NCBI GenBank assembly: GCA_041649415.1
Contig: JBAZND010000001.1
Coordinates: 124,001-188,000, forward strand
From: JALOAR01 sp041649415
GTDB lineage: Bacteria; Patescibacteriota; Minisyncoccia; UBA6257; Colwellbacteraceae
Length of the DNA: 64,000 nt
Direction of reading: 5' to 3'
The position numbers and the translations under genes are program-made. Of this stretch, positions 46,039 through 55,067 are shown in pieces. Numbering within the stretch: position 1 is the first letter of the stretch; each line of letters starts with the position of its first letter. The notes under the pieces are model-generated. The model was given only the letters and a program-made list of their open reading frames with translations. It made no database searches and had not been told where the DNA came from.

Positions 46039-47385
46039 ATGACCGTTGACGAGCTTTGGAATAGATCTTTAGGTGAAATGGAATTACAAATATCCAGACC
46101 TAATTTTCTGACCTGGCTCAAAAATAGTCGGCTGGTTGATAATAAGAGCGGCGACGCGATAGTAGCTTTACCTAATCATTTTGCTAAAGAATGGGTTGAA
46201 GCGAAATACGGCAAAACAATTTTAGGAATTTTAAGAACCGAAGACAGTTCAATTAGGAAAATCACTTATATCGTTGACGGAAGTATCCTGAAAAAAAGCG
46301 AGCCTCTAAAATCCCCCGAAGAGACGAAACAATTAGTCTTTGGTGAGTTTAAAACCGACCCGGAATCCGGCTTGAATCCTAAATATAACCTTAAAACCTT
46401 TGTCGTTGGCTCTTCAAATGAGCTCGCTTACGCGGCCGGAACTGCAATAGTTGATGACATCGGCAACAAATACAACCCTTTGTTCATATATGGAGGAACT
46501 GGCTTGGGAAAAACTCATTTTATCCAGGCATTAGGAAACGAAATACATAAAAAACACAAAGGAAAATTTAAAGTTAAATACGTTTCTTCTGAAAAGTTTA
46601 CAAACGATGTTATTTGGGCCATCCGAAACAAGCGTATTGAAGATATCAAAAACGCTTATAGAAACGTTGATGTGCTTATTATTGACGACATCCAATTTAT
46701 TGGAGGAAAAGAAAAGACCGAAGAAGAATTTTTCCATACTTTTAATGCTCTCCACGAAAACAATAAACAAATAATCATCTCTTCCGATCGCCCTCCTCGC
46801 GCCATACCCATTCTTGAAGAAAGACTTAAGTCGCGCTTTGAAGGAGGAATGACGGTTGATATCGGTTTTCCTGATTTTGAAACCAGAGTAGCAATAATTA
46901 AAGTTAAACTTCAAGATAAAAAAGAGTATCTAGACGATGAGATTGTTGGTTTTTTGGCTGATAAGGTGCAGAGGAACGTCAGAGAACTTGAAGGGATAAT
47001 TAATAAGATCGTTTTTTATAAAAATCATAGTCACTCGTTTGATTTAACTGGCGTGGAAAAAATAATGAACGAAATATTGGAACAATCGGCCGTAAATATT
47101 ACTCACTCCCAGATAATTAAGTCTGTGGCCGAGTTCTATGAAATATCAACCTCGGACTTAATTGGACGCGGACGTAAGAAAGAAATAGTTGAACCGAGAC
47201 AAGTGGCCATGTATTTATTGCGCGAGATGCTTAATATGTCCTATCCGTTTATTGCCGAGAAAATGGGGAAAAGAGACCATACGACGGCCATTTACGCTTT
47301 TGACAAAATAACCCATTCTTTAAACAATAATCCGTCCTTCAACCAAAAATTAACTATGATTAAAGAGTTAATCAATAAATCTTAG
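46039..47385 (+). CDS. dnaA: Chromosomal replication initiator protein DnaA
   Basis: Replication initiator, 448 aa from ATG 46039. Domain I is short (MTVDELWNRSLGEMELQISR). The AAA+ domain has Walker A IYGGTGLGKTHFIQAL and Walker B VLIIDDIQFIGGKEKTEEEF. Sensor/Arg-finger block LEERLKSRFEGG is present, and the DNA-binding domain IV shows SDLIGRGRKKEIVEPRQVAM and the box-reading MGKRDHTTAIYAFDKI. The open frame continues to a TTG at 46003, but that is the -35 box of its promoter, so ATG 46039 is chosen. Flanked by rpmH (divergent) and dnaN, marking the probable chromosome origin. Confidence 0.97.
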   Translation: MTVDELWNRSLGEMELQISRPNFLTWLKNSRLVDNKSGDAIVALPNHFAKEWVEAKYGKTILGILRTEDSSIRKITYIVDGSILKKSEPLKSPEETKQLVFGEFKTDPESGLNPKYNLKTFVVGSSNELAYAAGTAIVDDIGNKYNPLFIYGGTGLGKTHFIQALGNEIHKKHKGKFKVKYVSSEKFTNDVIWAIRNKRIEDIKNAYRNVDVLIIDDIQFIGGKEKTEEEFFHTFNALHENNKQIIISSDRPPRAIPILEERLKSRFEGGMTVDIGFPDFETRVAIIKVKLQDKKEYLDDEIVGFLADKVQRNVRELEGIINKIVFYKNHSHSFDLTGVEKIMNEILEQSAVNITHSQIIKSVAEFYEISTSDLIGRGRKKEIVEPRQVAMYLLREMLNMSYPFIAEKMGKRDHTTAIYAFDKITHSLNNNPSFNQKLTMIKELINKS

Positions 47386-47589
47386 TTGAATTACTTGTGG
47401 ATTATTTTTGTATAACAATTATAAATATACTCCCCTCTCTAATCTATATAAAAATTAAACCCAACTTATCCCAATCAGTTTAATTCGTATAAAGTGTGTG
47501 TTAAAACATTAAAACAAACATTTCCACTTTCCCACAATGACTATTACTACAACAATTTATATTTATTAATTAATAGTAAATACTAATAG
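47386..47589. other. AT-rich dnaA-dnaN spacer, candidate oriC unwinding region
   Basis: A 204-bp spacer, strongly AT-rich, with a DnaA-box-like TAATCCACA (minus strand, 47396-47404) at its left end and A/T runs such as TATATTTATTAATTAATAG before dnaN. TAG/TAC-spaced trinucleotides near 47570-47588 resemble DnaA-trio elements. By position this is a candidate origin of replication; no experiment or skew analysis was possible here. Confidence 0.5.
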
Positions 47590-48699
47590 ATGAAATTTAC
47601 CGTCTTAAAAAATAATTTAAAAAATTCACTTGACGCTGTCTCACGAATTGCGGGAGAAAATACTGCTCTACCCATTCTTAAAAATGTCCTAGTTAAGGCG
47701 GAAGGCGGAAAGATTGACATAATCGCGACTGACCTTGAAACGGCCATTATTAAAACAGTAGCCGGAAAGATAATGGAAGACGGACAAATAACGATTCCAT
47801 TCGTTGTTTTTAATAATGTTATTAATAATATTCAAAGTGAACGAATTGATATTGAAAATAAAGGATTAAATATTCAAATAAAAACAGATAGCTACGAGGC
47901 TAAAATTCAGGGAATGAATTATGAAGAATTTCCCATAATTCCTAGAGTAGAAAGAAAAGATGAATTTATTGAAATAAAGGGAGAAGTTTTAAAAGAAAGC
48001 ATCAATGCCGTCATAAGCGCGGCTCAAATATCTGAACTAAGACCGGAAATCAGCGGAATACTTCTTGATGTTGATGGAGAAACCATTAAATTTGTGGCGA
48101 CCGACAGTTTTAGACTAGCTGAAAAAACCCTTTATAGTTCCGATTTTGTAAATAATTTTGAAAGAGGATTTAAAATAATTATTCCCTTAAAACCAGCTCA
48201 AGAAATCGTTAGAATAATAACCGACAAAGAAACCATTAGAATTTATTCAGATGAGAGTCAATTAATGGTAAAAGATGACGATATAACGTTTATTACAAGG
48301 CTTATTGATGGAAAATTCCCCGAATATACTCCCATAATCCCTAAAAATACGAGCACAAACATAGAAGTAAACAGAGCCGAACTTACAGGAGCGTTAAAAC
48401 TTGTCAGTTCTTTCAGTCCTAAAAATAACGAAGTGATTTTTAGAATTGTCCCCGACCAAAAATTATTGGAAATTTATTCCGCCGACAGTTTGCTTGGTGA
48501 AAATAAATACCTTATTCCCGCGAAAATAACAGGCGAACCACTAAATATTTCCTTTAATTGGCGGTTTATTATGGACGGACTAAAAAACATTACTTCCGAA
48601 ACGGTAAATATGGGTTTTCAGGGAGACGTTAAACCGTCTGTTATTAAATGGCAAAAAGACAATCCTTATACTTACATCGTAATGCCCATAAAGGATTAA
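47590..48699 (+). CDS. dnaN: DNA polymerase III beta subunit (sliding clamp)
   Basis: A 369-aa ring-shaped processivity clamp. The three clamp domains are visible in order: MKFTVLKNNLKNSLDAVSRI with PILKNVLVKAEGG, then FPIIPRVERKDEF and LPEISGILLDVDGE-like SELRPEISGIL, and the C-terminal domain ending IKWQKDNPYTYIVMPIKD (the PMxx end typical of DnaN). It follows dnaA after the AT-rich spacer, the standard origin-proximal order. Codon use is more AT-rich than the left half of the window. Confidence 0.96.
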   Translation: MKFTVLKNNLKNSLDAVSRIAGENTALPILKNVLVKAEGGKIDIIATDLETAIIKTVAGKIMEDGQITIPFVVFNNVINNIQSERIDIENKGLNIQIKTDSYEAKIQGMNYEEFPIIPRVERKDEFIEIKGEVLKESINAVISAAQISELRPEISGILLDVDGETIKFVATDSFRLAEKTLYSSDFVNNFERGFKIIIPLKPAQEIVRIITDKETIRIYSDESQLMVKDDDITFITRLIDGKFPEYTPIIPKNTSTNIEVNRAELTGALKLVSSFSPKNNEVIFRIVPDQKLLEIYSADSLLGENKYLIPAKITGEPLNISFNWRFIMDGLKNITSETVNMGFQGDVKPSVIKWQKDNPYTYIVMPIKD

Positions 48700-48742
48700 C
48701 AGTGCCTTTTATTTCTCTAAAATGCCCCCTTTAAAGGATGTT

Positions 48743-51178
48743 CTATCTATAAATGATGACTTCCTTCTCTCCACTCGCTCCAGAAGAATCAGCGGCCTTA
48801 ATTACTAATTTATTTTGACTTCGAAATTCGTTATTGGAAATGACTTTTTGATAATTCATCTCGGTCCCAAAATTTCCAGTCATTACGTCAATTAATTGGT
48901 CGTTTAAGTAAACCTCAACCTGCGTAATAACCGCTCCGGAATGGATTGTTGACTGGAGTGATAAATCTCCCGTTATAAAATCCCCATTTTTAATGCCGAA
49001 AAATTCTATTTTCGGACCGTCCCCAACCACTCCCGGTGTTTCCTCTCCTTCCGCATAGGAATAAGTCGGGGTAGATATTTCGGGTAATATGTTGTTTCTT
49101 AGCCAATTTTGAACACCCTCTTCCCAGTTGAGATACTGCGGGTCGGTTAACCTATTCAGATAAAAAAGTATATTGTGCGGATTTTGTCTGTCTAATTCTC
49201 CGCGCAAAACAGGTATGGTCGTTGCCTGTGGCTCCGGTTTGGGAAAAGGCTCGTTTGGTCTCAATTTTACGGCCTCGGCAAAAAAATCGTGCCACATTGG
49301 AACAGCCGCCAAAATACTTGAACCTCTTTGTTGTAAAGGATAGCGATCATTATTTCCGGCCCAGACTCCCGCCACAAGATTCGGAGTATAACCGAAAGTC
49401 CACGCATCAACGTAGTTATCGGTCGTCCCGGTCTTCATGGCTATTTGATAGCCGGAGACGCCGGTTAAATTAAGACTTGATTGAAAAAGAGGCGCTCGCA
49501 AGTTTCTATCGGATAAAATATCACTTATAAGTCGCGCGTAATTTTCCTCCACTATTCTCTCCGAATGTTCCTTGTATTCCTCAAGCGCCTTTCCGTTATT
49601 GTCTTCCACTTTAAGGATGAAAGTATAAGGATTCCTTACGCCATCATTCGCTATTATGGAATATGCTTCGGCCATTTCTATGGGTCTCACCTCACCTCCT
49701 CCCAAAACAAGAGATAAACCGAGACGACTTCTATCCGAAAGCGTCGTTATACCTAACTCTTCTGCCAAATCCAGCACATCGTTAAAACCGGCGAGATAAA
49801 GCGTTTTAACGGCGGTTACGTTAATTGATTCCGCCAAACTCTCTTTAAGAGTCACCGGCCCGCGAAAAATATGGTCAAAATTTTGTGGATGATAGCATTC
49901 GGTTCTCTCATCGCTGTAGTTCGGTATTGCCGGACAATTTGGATTGTTAGCTGAAAATTCGGTCGGAACGTCAAATAAAATGGTGTCGGGAGTGAATCCT
50001 TTTATAAAAGCCCCCATATAGACAAACGGCTTAAAAGACGATCCCGGCTGTCTAAGACCTTGAGTTATCACATCAAAATTTCCTTCAAATCGGCAGGATG
50101 ACCCTTCAATGCATCCTTCCGGTTCCGGCGGGTTAAAGTAATTCTTTGACCCGACGAGCGCGAGCACTTGACCGGTCTTTGGGTCCATGGCAATTAGGGC
50201 GGTATTGTGCCCGGAATAAAGCTCCGTATTTCTGTCCCCTCCCGCCTCAACGGCGGAATTAGCAATTTCTTGTAAATCCACATCAAGGGTAGTGGTTATT
50301 TTAAGACCCGCTTTGGAAACGAAATCCTCTCCATACTTGTCATTTAGATAGTCTTGAACTGCCATTACGAAATGCGGCGCGATGGCGAAAGAGGCCGTCT
50401 TTGGCTGTTCCATCACCGCTGGTTTGTTATCTTTGGCAGAATTATATTGTTGCTCATCTATCATCCCCAAAGCCTTCATCTGGGAGAGAACGTATTGCCT
50501 TCTTTCTTCAAGTTCAATCGTGTGCGACCCCCACGGAGAGTAATAACTAGGAGCCTGCGGTATGGCAACGAGCATTGCCGCTTCAGAGAGACTTACTTCT
50601 TTTGCCGGTTTTCCGAAATATGTTTGTGAAGCGGCTTCCACGCCATAGGCATTTTGACCGTAGGGAATCTGGTTGAGATAAAGATTTAATATTTCATCTT
50701 TCGTGTAAACGTGTTCCAAACGATACGCCAAAATTAGTTCCTTTAACTTGCGTATAATCGATTTCTCGGGCGTCAAAAACGAATTTTTAGCGACCTGTTG
50801 AGTTATCGTTGATCCGCCTTGCGCGCGATAACCCTTTTGGATGTCAACAAAGACCGCCCTTAAAGTCCCTCTTAAATCAAACGCGGAGTGTTCGTAAAAA
50901 CCGCTGTCTTCAATGGCGATGGTTGCCTGACGCAAAACGTCTGGAATTTCTTCGGGCGACAGATAAGTTCTCTTTTCTTCACCGTGTATTTCGTATAGTA
51001 AAGTTTCACCGGTCCGATCAAAAATCTTCGTAGATTCCGTAAGCTCATGCGAAGCTATCTCTCCTACCGTTGGTAAATTCCGGCTCAAATAAAGAAAGCC
51101 TAAAACTCCGAGCGCGACTAAAATCCCGGTTATTCCTAAAGCCCAAATCAATATTTTTTTAATCTGTATTTTTTTCAC
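48743..51178 (-). CDS. Bifunctional penicillin-binding protein (class A PBP)
   Basis: An 811-aa peptidoglycan synthase. One N-terminal membrane helix (about 8-30), then the GT51 transglycosylase domain with IAIEDSGFYEHSAFDLRGTL, GGSTITQQVAKN and KELILAYRLEHVYTKDEILN. The transpeptidase domain has SSFKPF (active-site Ser-x2-Lys), SINVTA (SxN) and MKTGTTDNYVDAW (KTG). A C-terminal Ig-like region ends the protein (KIEFFGIKNGDFITGD). Start is a GTG at 51178, 8 nt after a TATAAT, thus nearly leaderless. With the MurE-like ligase it shows that the organism builds its own wall. Confidence 0.95.
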   Translation of the reverse strand: MKKIQIKKILIWALGITGILVALGVLGFLYLSRNLPTVGEIASHELTESTKIFDRTGETLLYEIHGEEKRTYLSPEEIPDVLRQATIAIEDSGFYEHSAFDLRGTLRAVFVDIQKGYRAQGGSTITQQVAKNSFLTPEKSIIRKLKELILAYRLEHVYTKDEILNLYLNQIPYGQNAYGVEAASQTYFGKPAKEVSLSEAAMLVAIPQAPSYYSPWGSHTIELEERRQYVLSQMKALGMIDEQQYNSAKDNKPAVMEQPKTASFAIAPHFVMAVQDYLNDKYGEDFVSKAGLKITTTLDVDLQEIANSAVEAGGDRNTELYSGHNTALIAMDPKTGQVLALVGSKNYFNPPEPEGCIEGSSCRFEGNFDVITQGLRQPGSSFKPFVYMGAFIKGFTPDTILFDVPTEFSANNPNCPAIPNYSDERTECYHPQNFDHIFRGPVTLKESLAESINVTAVKTLYLAGFNDVLDLAEELGITTLSDRSRLGLSLVLGGGEVRPIEMAEAYSIIANDGVRNPYTFILKVEDNNGKALEEYKEHSERIVEENYARLISDILSDRNLRAPLFQSSLNLTGVSGYQIAMKTGTTDNYVDAWTFGYTPNLVAGVWAGNNDRYPLQQRGSSILAAVPMWHDFFAEAVKLRPNEPFPKPEPQATTIPVLRGELDRQNPHNILFYLNRLTDPQYLNWEEGVQNWLRNNILPEISTPTYSYAEGEETPGVVGDGPKIEFFGIKNGDFITGDLSLQSTIHSGAVITQVEVYLNDQLIDVMTGNFGTEMNYQKVISNNEFRSQNKLVIKAADSSGASGEKEVIIYR

Positions 51179-51186
51179 GCTTCTTA

Positions 51187-51192
51187 ATTATA
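51187..51192 (-). promoter_or_regulatory. -10 box of the PBP gene
   Basis: Perfect TATAAT on the minus strand, 8 nt before GTG 51178. The hairpin at 51196-51221 occupies the -35 region, so the promoter may be operator-controlled or rely on the -10 alone. Confidence 0.5.
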
Positions 51193-51195
51193 CAT

Positions 51196-51221
51196 CGCCC
51201 CATACCATCCGGTACGGGGCG
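51196..51221. terminator. GC-rich hairpin between the acidic protein and PBP genes
   Basis: Inverted repeat CGCCCCATACC/GGTACGGGGCG (one mismatch) with a 4-nt centre. On the minus strand no T-run follows directly, so it may act as an operator as well as, or instead of, a terminator. Confidence 0.5.
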
Positions 51222-51251
51222 ACTGTGATTCATCTATTCTTCTCTCTCTAA

Positions 51252-51452
51252 TTAAAATTCTTCTTCTTCGTTTAATTCGTCGTTTCCATCATCAATACTC
51301 TCTTCTTCATCCTCATCTTCAAAGTCATTATCATCGTCGCTTTCCTTTATTGAAAAGCCTTCCTCGTTGGAATTAAGCTCATCATAATCGTTATTACTTC
51401 CGCCTAATTCTCGAGACTCATCGTCTCCCCAATCGTTTTCTTCAGGGTTCAT
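51252..51452 (-). CDS. Small, extremely acidic protein
   Basis: A 66-aa protein made almost only of Asp, Glu, Asn, Ser and Gly (for example SDDDNDFEDEDEEESIDDG). There is no Cys, His or membrane segment. It is preceded by a short AT-rich spacer and followed by the hairpin at 51196-51221. It resembles disordered acidic proteins that mimic nucleic acid or bind RNA polymerase or ribosomal proteins, but no family is recognised. Low complexity makes homology calls unsafe; the open frame with stop and start context supports a real gene. Confidence 0.5.
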   Translation of the reverse strand: MNPEENDWGDDESRELGGSNNDYDELNSNEEGFSIKESDDDNDFEDEDEEESIDDGNDELNEEEEF

Positions 51453-51535
51453 TATTAATTAACGCGTTTTTGCCGACCTTTTTATTTCTGTCGGAAAGAA
51501 TATCACAAAGATTTTTGAGGTCAAGGGTTTGATTA

Positions 51536-52033
51536 TTAGGGGATTAAAGCGGCCGTAATGGCAATCGCCAAAGCATCAGAAGCGTCGTCAATCGGATGGA
51601 AATCTTTGAGCCCGAGAATGAGTGCCACCATTTTCAAGACAGCTTTCTTATCAGCCGATCCGTAGCCGCTAATGGACTGTTTTACTGTATTCGGGCTGAA
51701 TTCTCTGATAGGGCAAGATGCCTCCGCCGCGGCGAGAAGAATCACCCCCCTTGCTTCAGCGACAGTCATGGCGGTCGTTTGGTTTTTGGAAAAGAACAGT
51801 TTCTCAACCGCCATCACGTTCGGCTGCAGCCGTTTAATGAGTGCGAGCATCTCCTCATGAATAAAAAGCAGCTGTTCCGCGGCATAACCCTTCTCTTTTT
51901 TCTCTATTATCCCCTGCTCTAGAAGCGAAAACTTTCCCTCCTTAAAAGCCACGGCGCCATATCCTATGCGATGCGTCCCCGGGTCAATACCCAAATAAAT
52001 TAGGGAATTAGTTTTATTTCTTAATATTGGCAT
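51536..52033 (-). CDS. ruvC: Holliday junction endonuclease RuvC
   Basis: A 165-aa RNase H-fold resolvase that cleaves four-way junctions. Catalytic acids: Asp in LGIDPGTHRIGYG (about 17), Glu in AVEKLFFSKN (about 77), and the Asp pair in HPIDDASDALAIA (about 147-150). Length is normal. It overlaps yebC by 20 nt, as in many bacteria, and with ruvA (31.7 kb) and ruvB (54.1 kb) completes the RuvABC set in this window. Confidence 0.95.
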   Translation of the reverse strand: MPILRNKTNSLIYLGIDPGTHRIGYGAVAFKEGKFSLLEQGIIEKKEKGYAAEQLLFIHEEMLALIKRLQPNVMAVEKLFFSKNQTTAMTVAEARGVILLAAAEASCPIREFSPNTVKQSISGYGSADKKAVLKMVALILGLKDFHPIDDASDALAIAITAALIP

Positions 52034-52541
52034 ACACTTCCATTACGTCAGGATGGTCCAAAAGGACTTCCGTCAGAACCTCTATTTTTTCATTGTCCTC
52101 TTCTGCGACTGGTTGCTTAAATTTTGGGATAAATTCCCCTTCTCCATTTTGAGTAAACCCCCACATAACCGAACCTTGTTCGGCAAATTTGGCATTATTG
52201 TTTAAAAGCAGCCTTTTAACTTCGGCGATAGTTCTGTTTCGGTTGTCCGTCGCGGCTTTAATAACGAAAGCCGTCCCTCCGGGGCCGTAGGCCTCTATTA
52301 GAATATCTTCTGTGGGATTATCCTTTGCTCTGTTAATGGCTCTTACTATGTTGTCCGAGGGGACATTTTCTTCCTTGGCTTTGGCTATTGCTGCCCGAAG
52401 ACGCGGATTGAAATCCGGATTTGGATCAATCTTTGCCGCTGTCTGCACCGCCATCAAGAGCTTTGTGAACTGTTTGGCGCGCTTTTCGTCGGTTAAAGCT
52501 TTCTTATGTTTTATTTGGGACCATTTACTGTGTCCTGACAT
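52014..52541 (-). CDS. YebC/PmpR-family regulator, short form
   Basis: A YebC-family protein of 175 aa, the family usual being about 240. It starts MSGHSKWSQIKHKKALTDEK and contains NPRLRAAIAKAKEENVPSDN, YEA-like IEAYGPGGTAFVI and GSVMWGF. The C-terminal LTEVLLDHPDVMEVYANIKK matches the normal C-terminus, so the missing part is internal: the domain between about residues 140 and 200 is reduced to a short acidic linker. YebC proteins act in transcription or in translation of polyproline stretches. It is the first gene of the yebC-ruvC pair. Confidence 0.9.
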   Translation of the reverse strand: MSGHSKWSQIKHKKALTDEKRAKQFTKLLMAVQTAAKIDPNPDFNPRLRAAIAKAKEENVPSDNIVRAINRAKDNPTEDILIEAYGPGGTAFVIKAATDNRNRTIAEVKRLLLNNNAKFAEQGSVMWGFTQNGEGEFIPKFKQPVAEEDNEKIEVLTEVLLDHPDVMEVYANIKK

Positions 52542-52563
52542 TTGCCTATATTATATATAAGTT

Positions 52564-53874
52564 ATGCCGTCTTTAAATAACAAAAAAGAAAATTTAAACG
52601 AAGTTTTCATAAGTAAAATTGCCATTTCTTCTCCCGCCGAACTATCCGCGCGTCTTACTGTCTTGTCAGCGGAGAAAGCGTCAACGAGCGTTTTGCTTGA
52701 AGAAATATTGGGAAGCGCGCTTGGTCTTGGCGCTTCGGACGTTCACTTTGAGCCCGCGCGAGATACCGTAAAAGTAAGAATCCGAATAGACGGTATTTTA
52801 CGCGAGGCAGGTGTTCTTATAAACGAAGAATATAAGTATCTTTTGAGCAGAATTAAGCTTTTAGGCGGCATCAAACTTAATATTCAGGAGAAAGCCCAAG
52901 ATGGGCGGTTTACTATTTTAAGTCGCGAGAATAAAGGGGATATTGAGGTTCGCGTCTCTATTAACCCCTCCGAATACGGAGCAACGATTGTTCTAAGAAT
53001 CCTTGACCCAGAAGCGGTGATTCTGGAAATAAAAGACATTGGTCTCCGAACGGACGACCTCCAAAAAATTGAGGAAAATCTCAAAAAGCCGAATGGCATG
53101 ATTCTAGTGACTGGTCCCACCGGTTCGGGGAAAACTACCACTCTTTACGCGTTTGTTAACCGCCTAAACTCACCGGAAATAAAGATAATAACGATTGAGG
53201 ACCCCATAGAGTATCACTTAAGCAATATTCAACAAACGCAGGTTGACTCATCCGCTGGCTACGACTTTAAAAACGGCCTAAAATCAATCCTACGCCAAGA
53301 TCCGGATGTTATTCTTATCGGTGAAATAAGAGACGCCGAAACAGCGGAAATTGCTATGCAGGCAGCTCTTACAGGGCACGTTGTCTTCTCTACCCTTCAC
53401 ACCAATGCAGCCTCGGGCGCTATCCCTCGCCTTTTGGACTTGGAAGTCAAGCCGCAAATCATTGGGCCAGCCGTTAATGTGATAATAGCCCAGCGTTTAG
53501 TCAGGAAATTATGTCTAAAATGCCGTAAAAAGACGGAATTAGACAATGAAAAGAGAGAAAAAATGGAGAAATTTATCGTTTCTCTCCCCAAAAATATTGC
53601 CCTGCCGACTGCGGAGGAAATGGCATTATACGAACCGGTCGGCTGTCCGTCCTGTATAGATGGTTATAAAGGCAGAACGGCCATATTTGAAATATTGGAA
53701 ATGAATAAAGATATAGAAATGCTCATTCATAAAGAATCGAGTGAAGTGGAGATTGAGAAACTTGCGGTTGAGAAAGGTTTTATTAATATACAGCAAGATG
53801 GAATTATCAAAGCCATAAAAGGGATCACGAGTCTTACGGAAGTGGAAAAAGCAACGGGGCCGATTAGTTGGTAG
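52564..53874 (+). CDS. pilB: Type IV pilus/type II secretion ATPase (PilB/GspE-like)
   Basis: A 436-aa secretion ATPase. Blocks: ASDVHFEPARDTVKVRIRID, RFTILSRENKGDIEVRVS, Walker A VTGPTGSGKTTTLYAF (about 180-195), Asp box IEDPIEYHLSNIQQTQV, Walker B ILRQDPDVILIGEIRDAETAE, and His box TGHVVFSTLHTNAA. The tetracysteine site is CLKCRKK and CPSC. It lacks the N-terminal GspE/MshE domain, as it starts close to the N2 domain. It would power pilus extension; pilC, pilT, pilM and pilins are not in the window, so it is an orphan here. It diverges from yebC. Confidence 0.9.
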   Translation: MPSLNNKKENLNEVFISKIAISSPAELSARLTVLSAEKASTSVLLEEILGSALGLGASDVHFEPARDTVKVRIRIDGILREAGVLINEEYKYLLSRIKLLGGIKLNIQEKAQDGRFTILSRENKGDIEVRVSINPSEYGATIVLRILDPEAVILEIKDIGLRTDDLQKIEENLKKPNGMILVTGPTGSGKTTTLYAFVNRLNSPEIKIITIEDPIEYHLSNIQQTQVDSSAGYDFKNGLKSILRQDPDVILIGEIRDAETAEIAMQAALTGHVVFSTLHTNAASGAIPRLLDLEVKPQIIGPAVNVIIAQRLVRKLCLKCRKKTELDNEKREKMEKFIVSLPKNIALPTAEEMALYEPVGCPSCIDGYKGRTAIFEILEMNKDIEMLIHKESSEVEIEKLAVEKGFINIQQDGIIKAIKGITSLTEVEKATGPISW

Positions 53875-53921
53875 CGTTTTAAAAACAAAAATCCGCCAAA
53901 GACTTCTGAATATTATGGAAA

Positions 53922-53946
53922 CTCTTTTATTTAAAAAATAAAAGAG
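53922..53946. terminator. AT-rich hairpin terminator between pilB and the candidate RNA
   Basis: CTCTTTTATT (53922-53931) pairs with AATAAAAGAG (53937-53946); the loop adds TTTTTT on the minus strand. It could end the minus-strand RNA and also pilB. Confidence 0.6.
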
Positions 53947-54034
53947 GTTAAGATGCACCCGAGGCATACCCGAGCCGAAACCCAAGGCAGCTATAAACTG
54001 AGGCAACATCCCGTCAGAAATCCTTAACGGATTT
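53937..54034 (-). ncRNA. Candidate structured small RNA upstream of ruvB
   Basis: On the minus strand a sigma70-type promoter at 54041-54069 faces a non-coding stretch of about 100 nt that ends at the AT-rich hairpin. The RNA can fold with AAATCC/GGATTT (loop GTTAA), CTGA/TCAG and terminal GATGC/GCATC helices. It contains three similar elements reading CTTGGGTTTCGG, CTCGGGTATGC and CTCGGGTGCATC. No ORF of note is present. It does not show the SRP or RNase P signatures, nor a riboswitch that I recognise. The opposite orientation would make it a ruvB leader. Confidence 0.5.
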
Positions 54035-54040
54035 GTCCGC

Positions 54041-54069
54041 ATCCTAACATATAGCTTCAGTCTTGTCAA
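54041..54069 (-). promoter_or_regulatory. Consensus-like promoter of the candidate small RNA
   Basis: Minus strand: TTGACA (54069-54064), 17-nt spacer, TAGGAT (54046-54041). One of the best promoters in the window, pointing away from ruvB. Confidence 0.65.
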
Positions 54070-54073
54070 GACT

Positions 54074-55063
54074 ATGTCCGAGATAAATATACAAGGTCAA
54101 AAAGAGGAACAAAACTGGGAAAATTTATTACGCCCGGACAGCTTTGGCAAATATATTGGCCAAGAACCGGTTAAAAGAAGTCTTAAGATTATTCTTGAGG
54201 CGGCCAATAGAAGAAATGAGCCTATTGACCATATACTTCTTCATGGCCAAGCCGGACTTGGTAAAACCACTTTAGCTCATATTATCGCAAAAGAGGCTAA
54301 AGGAAATTTAAAAATTACTTCTGGCCCGGCCATTGAAAAGACCGGGGACTTAGCCGCTATCCTGACAAATCTTGAGAACGGGGACATATTGTTCATTGAC
54401 GAAGTCCATCGTTTAAATAGGATGATTGAAGAGGTCTTATACTCGGCCATGGAGAGCCGGACGCTAAATATAGTTTTGGGAAAAGGGCCGTCAGCCAGAA
54501 CAATTTCCATTGATCTTCTTCCTTTTACTCTTATCGCGGCGACCACGAGGATTGATTTATTATCCGGGCCACTTAGATCTAGATTCGGCGCGACCTTTCG
54601 TCTTGATTATTATTCATCCAAAGACATTGAAGAAATCATAAAACGGTCGGCCGCCATTTTAGGCGTTCAAATTGACGATGAAGCCGTCAAAATACTCGCC
54701 AAGGTCAGCCGCTTCACCCCACGCACTGCAAATAGAATTCTAAAGAGAGCGAGAGATGTTGCCGAGGTGCGCGGGACAAGCTTAATCAATGAAAAGTGCC
54801 TTGAAGAACTCTTTGAAATATTGGAGATTGACGATCTCGGCCTTGAATATCAAGACCGAAGGATTCTTCTTATTCTCCGCGACCAATTTAACGGAGGTCC
54901 GGCGGGAATCGGCTCCATCTCATCCTCTCTCGGTGAAGAGAAAAGCATAATAGAGGGCGTTTATGAGCCGTATCTTATTAAAATAGGACTTATTAAAAGA
55001 ACTCCTTCCGGCCGCATGCTTACCGAAAAAGGACTAATCTATTTGGAAAGCCTAAAGAACTAA
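54074..55063 (+). CDS. ruvB: Holliday junction branch-migration ATPase RuvB
   Basis: A 329-aa AAA+ motor. LRPDSFGKYIGQEPVKRSL, Walker A LLHGQAGLGKTTLAHII (about 59-75), Walker B GDILFIDEVHRLNR, sensor 1 LIAATTR, Arg finger LSGPLRSRFG, and the C-terminal winged helix (GGPAGIGSISSSLGEEKSII, YEPYLIKIGLIKRTPSGRML) are all present. Walker A has Gln-Ala in place of the usual Pro-Pro. tsaE follows after 4 nt. ruvA and ruvC are encoded elsewhere in the window. Confidence 0.96.
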   Translation: MSEINIQGQKEEQNWENLLRPDSFGKYIGQEPVKRSLKIILEAANRRNEPIDHILLHGQAGLGKTTLAHIIAKEAKGNLKITSGPAIEKTGDLAAILTNLENGDILFIDEVHRLNRMIEEVLYSAMESRTLNIVLGKGPSARTISIDLLPFTLIAATTRIDLLSGPLRSRFGATFRLDYYSSKDIEEIIKRSAAILGVQIDDEAVKILAKVSRFTPRTANRILKRARDVAEVRGTSLINEKCLEELFEILEIDDLGLEYQDRRILLILRDQFNGGPAGIGSISSSLGEEKSIIEGVYEPYLIKIGLIKRTPSGRMLTEKGLIYLESLKN

Positions 55064-55067
55064 CCAA

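Noticed and set aside
53937..54034. SRP RNA or RNase P RNA identity for the small RNA
   Set aside because: The conserved SRP apical motif and the RNase P core motifs are not present on either strand.
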